From NCBI GenBank assembly GCA_030770535.1, contig JASVEC010000022.1, positions 682,001-746,000 of the forward strand: a stretch of DNA of 64,000 nucleotides. The letters run 5' to 3'. Shown one piece after another: positions 49,733 through 58,590 of the stretch. Position 1 is the stretch's first letter. Each line of letters opens with the position of its first letter. The notes under the pieces are model-generated. The model was not told where the DNA came from, did no database searches, and saw only the letters and a program-made list of their open reading frames with translations. The DNA is from Batkoa obscura. Its lineage: Eukaryota > Entomophthoromycota > Entomophthoromycetes > Entomophthorales > Batkoaceae. The position numbers were made by a program, and so were the translations under genes.

Positions 49733-50047
49733 ATGATTACTGATTTTACTGGTCCTATTTCTTACTTTGATGCTCATGTTTATTTTAAAAATCAAACTGA
49801 AGCATCAAAAGCACAAGTATTGAGAGAAATGTTATTACGAGAGTTTCATAATATCAGAGCTTATGATTTGAATAACAATGAGAATGGTGAATTCAAAATA
49901 CAAATATGTACCAAAAACGAATTTGCAACTTTATTACCTTGGTTAACATTGAATCGTAATGATCTATCTGTTTATATTGAACCTAAAGCAGAAGATGGAG
50001 TTATTAACAAACAAAAATCATCCATTTGGCTCGGTGACAAATTCTAA
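49733..50047 (+). CDS. DOPA 4,5-dioxygenase-like protein, copy 1 (singleton)
   Basis: A 104-aa single-exon protein. Family features are FDAHVYF near the N-terminus, EFATLLPWLTLNRNDLSVYI in the middle and a WLGDKF end, the block order of the DOPA 4,5-dioxygenase family (Amanita DODA and bacterial relatives). The second and third histidine-bearing motifs of that family (GPHP, then HPxTG...DH) read NNNENGEF and EPKAEDGVINKQ, so only the first His remains. A metal-dependent ring cleavage is therefore doubtful. The start is the ATG at 49733, 93 bp after a TATA box. This copy lies outside the palindrome, has Trp in LLPWL where the others have Leu, and has almost no CAAA tract. It is the best candidate for the ancestral copy. 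Confidence 0.8.
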   Translation: MITDFTGPISYFDAHVYFKNQTEASKAQVLREMLLREFHNIRAYDLNNNENGEFKIQICTKNEFATLLPWLTLNRNDLSVYIEPKAEDGVINKQKSSIWLGDKF

Positions 50048-50267
50048 TCCTTTTTTACTATTGTGCAAATTTTAGTGTTTAATAAATATTATTATGATTT
50101 CAGATATTACTGTTTTGTTTATACTATCTATTACCCTGGCTGACAAAATAATTATTTTTTAATTTTGGTTACAGATATAGTGTTTGTTTTAGTATGACAG
50201 ATAATTTCAAGATGCAGCTTTTACAATAATATTATATAAATAGAAGTGATGTTATTAATTAAATAAT
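50048..50267. other. unique flank left of the palindrome
   Basis: 220 bp holding the 3' end of copy 1. Its sequence is not found beyond the other arm's outer end. Confidence 0.5.
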
Positions 50268-50369
50268 ATATGAGAATGTATTTTTGTATAAGAATTTTAC
50301 TAGCAATTTTTCCGCTCAAATAGTGCTTAAAAGATGAAAAAAGTGAAGTCAAAAAAACATCCTCATATA
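50268..50369 (-). mobile_element. M1 MITE at the outer end of the left arm
   Basis: TATGAGAATGTATTTTTG left, CTCAAATAGTGCTTAAAA core, ACATCCTCATATA right. Its left terminus is the limit of arm homology. Confidence 0.8.
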
Positions 50370-51337
50370 TTAAGAAACTTCTGAGTTCAAATAGAGTGAT
50401 CAAAATACTACATTTCAAAGCAACTCATTTATTAAGAAATGAAATGCAATAAAATAGAGTAGCTTTAACAAAAAAGATTTATTATTATATAGTCAAATAT
50501 ATAATAAAATACTAATTGTGTGATATAGAAGTTCTAATGAAAGCAACATGGTATTGTTTTTATTGTGTGTTATTTATCTTTTTTTAGGCTAAGAAAGCTA
50601 TCCCTCTCAGCTTAATAAAGTGCCCCTTTCTTTCCAAAATAAACAAACACACATACAATATTAGCTGCGTATAAATAAAATTATATTATATACATAAATT
50701 AAGAATAGGTTGGTCTTAATTAAAGCTACAGAATTCTAGAACAAAGCTTCAATATATTTGACATATAAATTAAGATTATTTAAAAACTTCATCTTTTTAA
50801 TATATTGAATTATATCAAGTGATTAAATATAGGTATATATGAAATTAAAATCAGTCTAATATAGATGATAATAGTCATTATAGGAAATGGAGGATATAAA
50901 ACTATCACACCAAACTAATACTAAACATGATGACTTTATAATATATAATATAATATTATTATTAATAGATTAAGATTAAGATAAAGAGAATCATTACTAA
51001 ATAAAAAGAAGGTTGTTGTAGTTTTTATTAGTTTATTAATAGTCTATGTTAAGATGATGATTAAAAATTCAATTTGTAGCTAATGGGTCGGTAAAAAGGT
51101 AATTTCTATATAAATCAATAAAGTTTCAATAGCTATTTATAATATAAAACATAAAATGATTATTTATATAAAATTAACTTGATTTATGACTAATTTACGG
51201 GAGATAGTTAAATTAAATGATTTTCATTTAAATTATATAAAATTTATTTAGGTTCTTAAATCAGCATTAGCTGTTTTATAACTTGTGATTGAAATTCAAA
51301 ATGTATTAAAATGAAAAAAAATCAAAAAATCAAAAAG
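50370..51337. other. gene-free stretch within the left arm
   Basis: AT-rich sequence repeated inverted at 57227-58193. No coding signal is recognised. Confidence 0.5.
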
Positions 51338-51346
51338 TATATAAAG
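51338..51346 (+). promoter_or_regulatory. TATA box of DOPA-dioxygenase-like gene 2
   Basis: TATATAAAG, 146 bp upstream of the ATG. The extra distance compared with copy 1 comes from the CAAA tract in the leader. Confidence 0.6.
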
Positions 51347-51386
51347 AAGATAAAATAGAATCAAAATATTATAAAACAAATTCAAA

Positions 51387-51455
51387 ACAAACAAACAAAC
51401 AAACAAACAAACAAACAAACAAACAAACAAACAAACAAACAAACAAACAAACAAA
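51387..51455 (+). repeat. (CAAA)n microsatellite in the leader of copy 2
   Basis: About 17 CAAA units ending ~29 bp before the start codon, downstream of the TATA box, so probably transcribed as an A/C-only 5' leader. Confidence 0.85.
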
Positions 51456-51483
51456 TATCTTATATATTAACATTATATTCAAT

Positions 51484-51798
51484 ATGATTACTGATTTTAC
51501 TGGTCCTATTTCTTACTTTGATGCTCATGTTTATTTTAAAAATCAAACTGAAGCATCAAAAGCACAAGTATTGAGAGAAATGTTATTACGAGAGTTTCAT
51601 AATATCAGAGCTTATGATTTGAATAACAATGAGAATGGTGAATTCAAAATACAAATATGTACCAAAAACGAATTTGCAACTTTATTACCTTTGTTAACAT
51701 TGAATCGTAATGATCTATCTGTTTATATTGAACCTAAAGCAGAAGATGGAGTTATTAACAAACAAAAATCATCCATTTGGCTCGGTGACAAATTCTAG
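51484..51798 (+). CDS. DOPA 4,5-dioxygenase-like protein, copy 2
   Basis: 104 aa, identical to copy 1 except LLPL for LLPW, and identical to copy 5 in the other arm. The reading frame is intact with its own TATA box and A/C-rich leader. Like all copies it keeps the His of FDAHVYF but lacks the other metal-site histidines of the family. The 3' flank diverges from copy 1 within a few bases of the stop codon although the coding sequence is almost unchanged, which points to gene conversion or very recent spread of the coding unit. Confidence 0.8.
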   Translation: MITDFTGPISYFDAHVYFKNQTEASKAQVLREMLLREFHNIRAYDLNNNENGEFKIQICTKNEFATLLPLLTLNRNDLSVYIEPKAEDGVINKQKSSIWLGDKF

Positions 51799-52167
51799 CT
51801 CTTTTTTGTTGCTATGTAAATATTATTGTGTAATTTAATAAACATTGCTTCTATTATATACATTTTATAATTTCAATATAATAATTTCGTTATTTCTACA
51901 CTAATTTCTATAATATTGTATCCCAAAATAACCAAAGTATATTTATACTTATATATATCACTTAACTTATAAAATCTGAGTGGAAATTTTATAACATTTT
52001 CTTATTATTATAAGTTACATATTATTTCTAATTAAATTAGACATTGAGTTATACAATTTCTGTATGGGACCATTGATTTTGAAGTTTTTATTACTCTTTA
52101 TATTAAATAATTACTATATTATTAAAAAATCAATATCAATAATACATTAATGAATAGTAAAACAATT

Positions 52168-52274
52168 ATATGGGGGTGTATCTTTGTATTTAAGAATTTT
52201 ACTGACAATTTTTCCACATAAATAGCGCTTAAAAAATGGAAAAATAATGAAACTAAAAAAAACAGCCCCATATA
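52168..52274 (-). mobile_element. M1 MITE in the left arm
   Basis: TATGGGGGTGTATCTTTG left, AAATAGCGCTTAAAA core, ACAGCCCCATATA right. Mirrored at 56290-56396. Confidence 0.85.
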
Positions 52275-52637
52275 CAATATATCTATTCAAGATAAAACTT
52301 GTTGATAATACACTTCAGTATATTGAGCTCTCAGAATTATGAATATTAACTATTTAAATAAAAATGAAAGTACTTTTGATAATAATGTCAATTCTTTAAA
52401 GACATAATCATAAATTTTAAACTTTATAACACATTATACTTGTTAATGAATTGAACAACTTTTCTACGTCAATATAATTTTCAGTAAATCATATAATTTT
52501 AGAGGGATTTTATTTATTCTTACATGTATAAAATATAATAAAGTCCAAATAAACATTACCAGGCAAAGGATACAATTGAACTATCAAATTTCATTTTATT
52601 AATATCACTATAAAAATATCTGAATTAAATATTTAAA

Positions 52638-52744
52638 TATATGGGGATGTATTTTTATACTTAAGAATTCTACTAACAATCCTTCTACTCAAATAGTGCT
52701 TAAAAAATGAAGAAAGTGATGAAGCCAAAAAAACATCCCTATAT
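52638..52744 (-). mobile_element. M1 MITE in the left arm
   Basis: ATATGGGGATGTATTTTT left, CTCAAATAGTGCTTAAAA core, ACATCCCTATAT right. Mirrored at 55820-55926. Confidence 0.85.
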
Positions 52745-53226
52745 TCTTTTTTTAATTTTTTTTATTTTCATTAAGAGAAACAATAAAAGTGATTTAGATA
52801 TTATCATCAATGTAATAAAAAAGCAAATATATAATATACAACAACTTAAAATGGATAAAGTAAAACGAAAATTACCTAATATTTACTTATACAATTAACA
52901 AATGCTTTCAAAAGCTATACATTATGGGTAAATTGGTTAAATATAAAGCCGATGTTCACAGTGACAAAGCAATATTAAAATGAAACTATATAAGTAGCAC
53001 AATGATGTAAATGTGACTCTTACAGCAATATTTTAAAATAATATTAACATATTTATATAATCATATATATAATGTTGGTTTCAGACTCGGCGGTTTATAA
53101 AATTAATGATTTTCACTTAAATCTATATAATTTATAAAAATAATTTCTAACAAAATTAAAATGGAAATGAATGATTTCATTTTTAAAAAAAGTAAAATAC
53201 ACCGAAAAAATCAAAAAATCAAAAAG

Positions 53227-53235
53227 TATATAAAG
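53227..53235 (+). promoter_or_regulatory. TATA box of DOPA-dioxygenase-like gene 3
   Basis: TATATAAAG, 158 bp upstream of the ATG, in the same sequence context as the other copies. Confidence 0.6.
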
Positions 53236-53275
53236 AAGATAAAATAGAATCAAAATATTATAAAACAAATTCAAA

Positions 53276-53356
53276 ACAAACAAACAAACAAACAAACAAA
53301 CAAACAAACAAACAAACAAACAAACAAACAAACAAACAAACAAACAAACAAACAAA
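53276..53356 (+). repeat. (CAAA)n microsatellite in the leader of copy 3
   Basis: About 20 CAAA units in the presumed 5' leader, 29 bp before the ATG. Confidence 0.85.
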
Positions 53357-53384
53357 TATCTTATATATTAACATTATATTCAAT

Positions 53385-53699
53385 ATGATTACTGATTTTA
53401 CTGGTCCTATTTCTTACTTTGATGCTCATGTTTATTTTAAAAATCAAACTGAAGCATCAAAAGCACAAGTATTGAGAGAAATGTTATTACGAGAGTTTCA
53501 TAATATCAGAGCTTATGATTTGAATAACAATGAGAATGGTGAATTCAAAATACAAATATGTACCAAAAACGAATTTGCAACTTTATTACCTTTGTTAACA
53601 TTGAATCGTAATGATCTATCTGTTTATATTGAACCTAAAGCAGAAGATGGAGTTATTAACAAACAAAAATCATCCATTTGGCTTGGTGACAAACTTTAA
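53385..53699 (+). CDS. DOPA 4,5-dioxygenase-like protein, copy 3
   Basis: 104 aa, differing from copy 2 only at the last residue (Leu for Phe, after WLGDK). Its upstream ~110 bp is almost the same as that of copy 2, including TATA box and CAAA leader, while the 3' flank is different. Arm homology ends ~50 bp past its stop codon. The family and the missing-histidine argument are as for copy 1. Confidence 0.8.
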   Translation: MITDFTGPISYFDAHVYFKNQTEASKAQVLREMLLREFHNIRAYDLNNNENGEFKIQICTKNEFATLLPLLTLNRNDLSVYIEPKAEDGVINKQKSSIWLGDKL

Positions 53700-53748
53700 T
53701 ATTCATATCTTTCTTTACTACTTTTACTTTATAATAAATTTTAATTTT

Positions 53749-54799
53749 CCTATTTTAGTTTTTTTAATGTTGAGTTTTATTCAACCTTTAAATTTTCGAT
53801 TTGTTTATATTTTGTAATTTCTTTTAAACTGTGAATTTTATCATGTATTAACAAAATTGTTTTTAAAATGCCGATAATGGCCACTATAAATCTATATGTA
53901 GTTACTTTGGGCTACCAACTTTTAGTATCTTTTGTATATCCTTAGCATGAATAATTGACAATATTAAGGGTGTAAATCGGTAGTTTTTTATGACAACGAT
54001 CGTGCTTTTGTCGATTCAGTTAAATTTACTATGTTAATAGTTTATCTCAAGGATTTACTCTTTAAGTATTTCAATGAGTTTATTAACTTGGACTCAAATT
54101 TAGTATAAATTTTATTATAATTGTCTACGAATTTTCAATGTACCATCTTTAATAAACTCCTTAACTTATGATGTATTACACATAATAAAACAACATAGAG
54201 CTATAAGTTATAATATCTCCCCTTTATAATCTAAAGTTTAAATTAAGTTATTGGCTTTTATGAATCTAATAATTCTATTTTTTCATTTAAATTTATACAA
54301 TTTATAATATCACATAAATATTATAAATTGTTATATGTTAAGGCACAACAAAAATGAGTAATTCATGAGGTTCATATCAAGCCTATCGAAATACAAGTAG
54401 AATCACAAAATAGTATTAGCTTGTTTCTACCAATAACTTATTTGATCTATGTTATTTAGAGATGTTTGATATTACGATAGAATTAAGCTATTAGTATATT
54501 GGCAGAAGTGTATTAATGAGTTCCCACATAAATTTTTGCCTATAATATTTTTTTAAACAATTTGATTTTTTACTCTACAAAATAGTTAACATTAACCTGA
54601 AAATTTATATTAGGAGACCAATACAGTGACCAAATGGAAAAACAATCTAAACTTTAACCCTGAAATTAATAGCAAAATATAATATCATTTAATTACTCCT
54701 TCAAGGAAAGAAACAAATAAAAAGTCTTGACTGAAAAATTATAAAGGATCAACAATTTTATATTAGATTACAACTTTAGGGAAATACATTAACCAATGA
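53749..54799. other. unique spacer at the centre of the palindrome
   Basis: About 1.05 kb of AT-rich, non-palindromic DNA between the arms. No coding signal, MITE or LTR is recognised. Its presence argues that the arms are not a simple snap-back assembly error. Confidence 0.6.
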
Positions 54800-54848
54800 A
54801 AAATTAAAATTTATTATAAAGTAAAAGTAGTAAAGAAAGATATGAATA

Positions 54849-55163
54849 TTAAAGTTTGTCACCAAGCCAAATGGATGATTTTTGTTTGTTAATAACTCCA
54901 TCTTCTGCTTTAGGTTCAATATAAACAGATAGATCATTACGATTCAATGTTAACAAAGGTAATAAAGTTGCAAATTCGTTTTTGGTACATATTTGTATTT
55001 TGAATTCACCATTCTCATTGTTATTCAAATCATAAGCTCTGATATTATGAAACTCTCGTAATAACATTTCTCTCAATACTTGTGCTTTTGATGCTTCAGT
55101 TTGATTTTTAAAATAAACATGAGCATCAAAGTAAGAAATAGGACCAGTAAAATCAGTAATCAT
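54849..55163 (-). CDS. DOPA 4,5-dioxygenase-like protein, copy 4
   Basis: 104 aa, the mirror image of copy 3 and identical to it in protein. The frame is intact, with its own TATA box (55329-55337) and the longest CAAA leader of the set. The only family histidine kept is that of FDAHVYF. Confidence 0.8.
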   Translation of the reverse strand: MITDFTGPISYFDAHVYFKNQTEASKAQVLREMLLREFHNIRAYDLNNNENGEFKIQICTKNEFATLLPLLTLNRNDLSVYIEPKAEDGVINKQKSSIWLGDKL

Positions 55164-55190
55164 ATTGAATATAATGTTAATATATAAGAT

Positions 55191-55290
55191 ATTTGTTTGT
55201 TTGTTTGTTTGTTTGTTTGTTTGTTTGTTTGTTTGTTTGTTTGTTTGTTTGTTTGTTTGTTTGTTTGTTTGTTTGTTTGTTTGTTTGTTT
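55191..55290 (-). repeat. (CAAA)n microsatellite in the leader of copy 4
   Basis: About 24 units on the minus strand (TTTG on the plus). The mirror tract at copy 3 has ~20, so the two arms already differ here. Confidence 0.85.
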
Positions 55291-55328
55291 TGAATTTGTT
55301 TTATAATATTTTGATTCTATTTTATCTT

Positions 55329-55337
55329 CTTTATATA
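55329..55337 (-). promoter_or_regulatory. TATA box of DOPA-dioxygenase-like gene 4
   Basis: TATATAAAG on the minus strand, the mirror of 53227-53235. Confidence 0.6.
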
Positions 55338-55819
55338 CTTTTTGATTTTTTGATTTTTTCGGTGTATTTTACTTTTTTTAAAAATGAAATCATTCATTTC
55401 CATTTTAATTTTGTTAGAAATTATTTTTATAAATTATATAGATTTAAGTGAAAATCATTAATTTTATAAACCGCCGAGTCTGAAACCAACATTATATATA
55501 TGATTATATAAATATGTTAATATTATTTTAAAATATTGCTGTAAGAGTCACATTTACATCATTGTGCTACTTATATAGTTTCATTTTAATATTGCTTTGT
55601 CACTGTGAACATCGGCTTTATATTTAACCAATTTACCCATAATGTATAGCTTTTGAAAGCATTTGTTAATTGTATAAGTAAATATTAGGTAATTTTCGTT
55701 TTACTTTATCCATTTTAAGTTGTTGTATATTATATATTTGCTTTTTTATTACATTGATGATAATATCTAAATCACTTTTATTGTTTCTCTTAATGAAAAT
55801 AAAAAAAATTAAAAAAAGA

Positions 55820-55926
55820 ATATAGGGATGTTTTTTTGGCTTCATCACTTTCTTCATTTTTTAAGCACTATTTGAGTAGAAGGATTGTTAGTAGAATTCT
55901 TAAGTATAAAAATACATCCCCATATA
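55820..55926 (+). mobile_element. M1 MITE in the right arm
   Basis: Mirror of the copy at 52638-52744: ATAGGGATGTTTTTTTGGC left, ACATCCCCATAT right. Confidence 0.85.
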
Positions 55927-56289
55927 TTTAAATATTTAATTCAGATATTTTTATAGTGATATTAATAAAATGAAATTTGATAGTTCAATTGTATCCTTTG
56001 CCTGGTAATGTTTATTTGGACTTTATTATATTTTATACATGTAAGAATAAATAAAATCCCTCTAAAATTATATGATTTACTGAAAATTATATTGACGTAG
56101 AAAAGTTGTTCAATTCATTAACAAGTATAATGTGTTATAAAGTTTAAAATTTATGATTATGTCTTTAAAGAATTGACATTATTATCAAAAGTACTTTCAT
56201 TTTTATTTAAATAGTTAATATTCATAATTCTGAGAGCTCAATATACTGAAGTGTATTATCAACAAGTTTTATCTTGAATAGATATATTG

Positions 56290-56396
56290 TATATGGGGCT
56301 GTTTTTTTTAGTTTCATTATTTTTCCATTTTTTAAGCGCTATTTATGTGGAAAAATTGTCAGTAAAATTCTTAAATACAAAGATACACCCCCATAT
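56290..56396 (+). mobile_element. M1 MITE in the right arm
   Basis: Mirror of the copy at 52168-52274: TATGGGGCTGTTTTTTT left, ACACCCCCATATA right. Confidence 0.85.
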
Positions 56397-56765
56397 AATT
56401 GTTTTACTATTCATTAATGTATTATTGATATTGATTTTTTAATAATATAGTAATTATTTAATATAAAGAGTAATAAAAACTTCAAAATCAATGGTCCCAT
56501 ACAGAAATTGTATAACTCAATGTCTAATTTAATTAGAAATAATATGTAACTTATAATAATAAGAAAATGTTATAAAATTTCCACTCAGATTTTATAAGTT
56601 AAGTGATATATATAAGTATAAATATACTTTGGTTATTTTGGGATACAATATTATAGAAATTAGTGTAGAAATAACGAAATTATTATATTGAAATTATAAA
56701 ATGTATATAATAGAAGCAATGTTTATTAAATTACACAATAATATTTACATAGCAACAAAAAAGAG

Positions 56766-57080
56766 CTAGAATTTGTCACCGAGCCAAATGGATGATTTTT
56801 GTTTGTTAATAACTCCATCTTCTGCTTTAGGTTCAATATAAACAGATAGATCATTACGATTCAATGTTAACAAAGGTAATAAAGTTGCAAATTCGTTTTT
56901 GGTACATATTTGTATTTTGAATTCACCATTCTCATTGTTATTCAAATCATAAGCTCTGATATTATGAAACTCTCGTAATAACATTTCTCTCAATACTTGT
57001 GCTTTTGATGCTTCAGTTTGATTTTTAAAATAAACATGAGCATCAAAGTAAGAAATAGGACCAGTAAAATCAGTAATCAT
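56766..57080 (-). CDS. DOPA 4,5-dioxygenase-like protein, copy 5
   Basis: 104 aa, the mirror of copy 2 and identical in protein. Intact frame, TATA box at 57218-57226, CAAA leader of ~17 units. With copy 1 this makes five near-identical genes within 7.4 kb. Confidence 0.8.
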   Translation of the reverse strand: MITDFTGPISYFDAHVYFKNQTEASKAQVLREMLLREFHNIRAYDLNNNENGEFKIQICTKNEFATLLPLLTLNRNDLSVYIEPKAEDGVINKQKSSIWLGDKF

Positions 57081-57108
57081 ATTGAATATAATGTTAATAT
57101 ATAAGATA

Positions 57109-57179
57109 TTTGTTTGTTTGTTTGTTTGTTTGTTTGTTTGTTTGTTTGTTTGTTTGTTTGTTTGTTTGTTTGTTTGTTT
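57109..57179 (-). repeat. (CAAA)n microsatellite in the leader of copy 5
   Basis: About 17 units, the same as the mirror tract at copy 2. Confidence 0.85.
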
Positions 57180-57217
57180 TGAATTTGTTTTATAATATTT
57201 TGATTCTATTTTATCTT

Positions 57218-57226
57218 CTTTATATA
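57218..57226 (-). promoter_or_regulatory. TATA box of DOPA-dioxygenase-like gene 5
   Basis: TATATAAAG on the minus strand, the mirror of 51338-51346. Confidence 0.6.
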
Positions 57227-58193
57227 CTTTTTGATTTTTTGATTTTTTTTCATTTTAATACATTTTGAATTTCAATCACAAGTTATAAAACAGCTAATGC
57301 TGATTTAAGAACCTAAATAAATTTTATATAATTTAAATGAAAATCATTTAATTTAACTATCTCCCGTAAATTAGTCATAAATCAAGTTAATTTTATATAA
57401 ATAATCATTTTATGTTTTATATTATAAATAGCTATTGAAACTTTATTGATTTATATAGAAATTACCTTTTTACCGACCCATTAGCTACAAATTGAATTTT
57501 TAATCATCATCTTAACATAGACTATTAATAAACTAATAAAAACTACAACAACCTTCTTTTTATTTAGTAATGATTCTCTTTATCTTAATCTTAATCTATT
57601 AATAATAATATTATATTATATATTATAAAGTCATCATGTTTAGTATTAGTTTGGTGTGATAGTTTTATATCCTCCATTTCCTATAATGACTATTATCATC
57701 TATATTAGACTGATTTTAATTTCATATATACCTATATTTAATCACTTGATATAATTCAATATATTAAAAAGATGAAGTTTTTAAATAATCTTAATTTATA
57801 TGTCAAATATATTGAAGCTTTGTTCTAGAATTCTGTAGCTTTAATTAAGACCAACCTATTCTTAATTTATGTATATAATATAATTTTATTTATACGCAGC
57901 TAATATTGTATGTGTGTTTGTTTATTTTGGAAAGAAAGGGGCACTTTATTAAGCTGAGAGGGATAGCTTTCTTAGCCTAAAAAAAGATAAATAACACACA
58001 ATAAAAACAATACCATGTTGCTTTCATTAGAACTTCTATATCACACAATTAGTATTTTATTATATATTTGACTATATAATAATAAATCTTTTTTGTTAAA
58101 GCTACTCTATTTTATTGCATTTCATTTCTTAATAAATGAGTTGCTTTGAAATGTAGTATTTTGATCACTCTATTTGAACTCAGAAGTTTCTTA
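57227..58193. other. gene-free stretch within the right arm
   Basis: Mirror of 50370-51337. No coding signal. Confidence 0.5.
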
Positions 58194-58296
58194 ATATATG
58201 AGGATGTTTTTTTGACTTCACTTTTTTCATCTTTTAAGCACTATTTGAGCGGAAAAATTGCTAGTAAAATTCTTATACAAAAATACATTCTCATAT
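58194..58296 (+). mobile_element. M1 MITE at the outer end of the right arm
   Basis: Mirror of 50268-50369: TATGAGGATGTTTTTTTG left, ACATTCTCATA right. Arm homology stops at its right end. Confidence 0.8.
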
Positions 58297-58484
58297 TATA
58301 CAATAAAATATGAAATTTTGTACGATATTTTCATATTTAAAAACAGAGTTAGTTTGAGTATAAATAAAATAAATAAAGATTTTTTTACAGCATACTTTAT
58401 CAAAAAATTCAAAGGCGCTATATTTTATCATCTATAAAAATGAGTATTTGATTAGAATAAAATTAAAATGATCAATAAACTAGA

Positions 58485-58590
58485 TATAGGAGTGTTTTTT
58501 TTGACTTCATTACTTTTTCATTTTTTAAGCACTATTTGAATGGAAAATTTATTAGTAAAATTCTTGAACACAAAAATACATCTCCATATT
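58485..58590 (+). mobile_element. M1 MITE copy
   Basis: ATATAGGAGTGTTTTTTTTG left, AAGCACTATTTGAATGG core, ACATCTCCATATT right. It lies just outside the palindrome. Confidence 0.75.

Larger units (their letters stand above)
51799..53226. other. gene-free stretch between copies 2 and 3
   Basis: Contains two M1 MITEs (52168 and 52638) and AT-rich DNA. An open frame at 52707-52898 runs partly through a MITE and is not a gene. Confidence 0.5.
50268..53748 (+). repeat. left arm of a large inverted repeat
   Basis: About 3.48 kb that reads, reverse-complemented, nearly identically at 54800-58296. Wherever I compared long stretches (for example 52275-52640 with 55925-56290) I saw no difference; the main difference is in (CAAA)n lengths. 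It contains two DOPA-dioxygenase-like genes and three M1 MITEs. The outer end coincides with the outer end of the first M1. Homology ends abruptly at ~53748 inside, about 50 bp after the stop of copy 3. Confidence 0.9.
55338..56765. other. gene-free stretch between copies 4 and 5
   Basis: Mirror of 51799-53226, with M1 MITEs at 55820 and 56290. Confidence 0.5.
54800..58296 (-). repeat. right arm of a large inverted repeat
   Basis: About 3.50 kb, the mirror of 50268-53748, with the same two genes and three M1 MITEs in reverse order. It is ~16 bp longer, which matches the longer CAAA tract upstream of copy 4. The outer end again coincides with the end of an M1 MITE. Confidence 0.9.

Noticed and set aside
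52707-52898. 63-codon frames at 52707 and mirrored at 55666
   Set aside because: They begin inside an M1 MITE and have no protein-like composition.
53113-55451. Cys-rich open frames (MFVCLFVCLF...) at 53113-53355 and 55197-55451
   Set aside because: They are translations of the (TTTG)n side of the CAAA microsatellite, not genes.
50268-58296. Palindrome as a certain assembly artefact
   Set aside because: Unique 1-kb spacer, different outer flanks and unequal CAAA lengths argue for a real structure, though only spanning reads can prove it.
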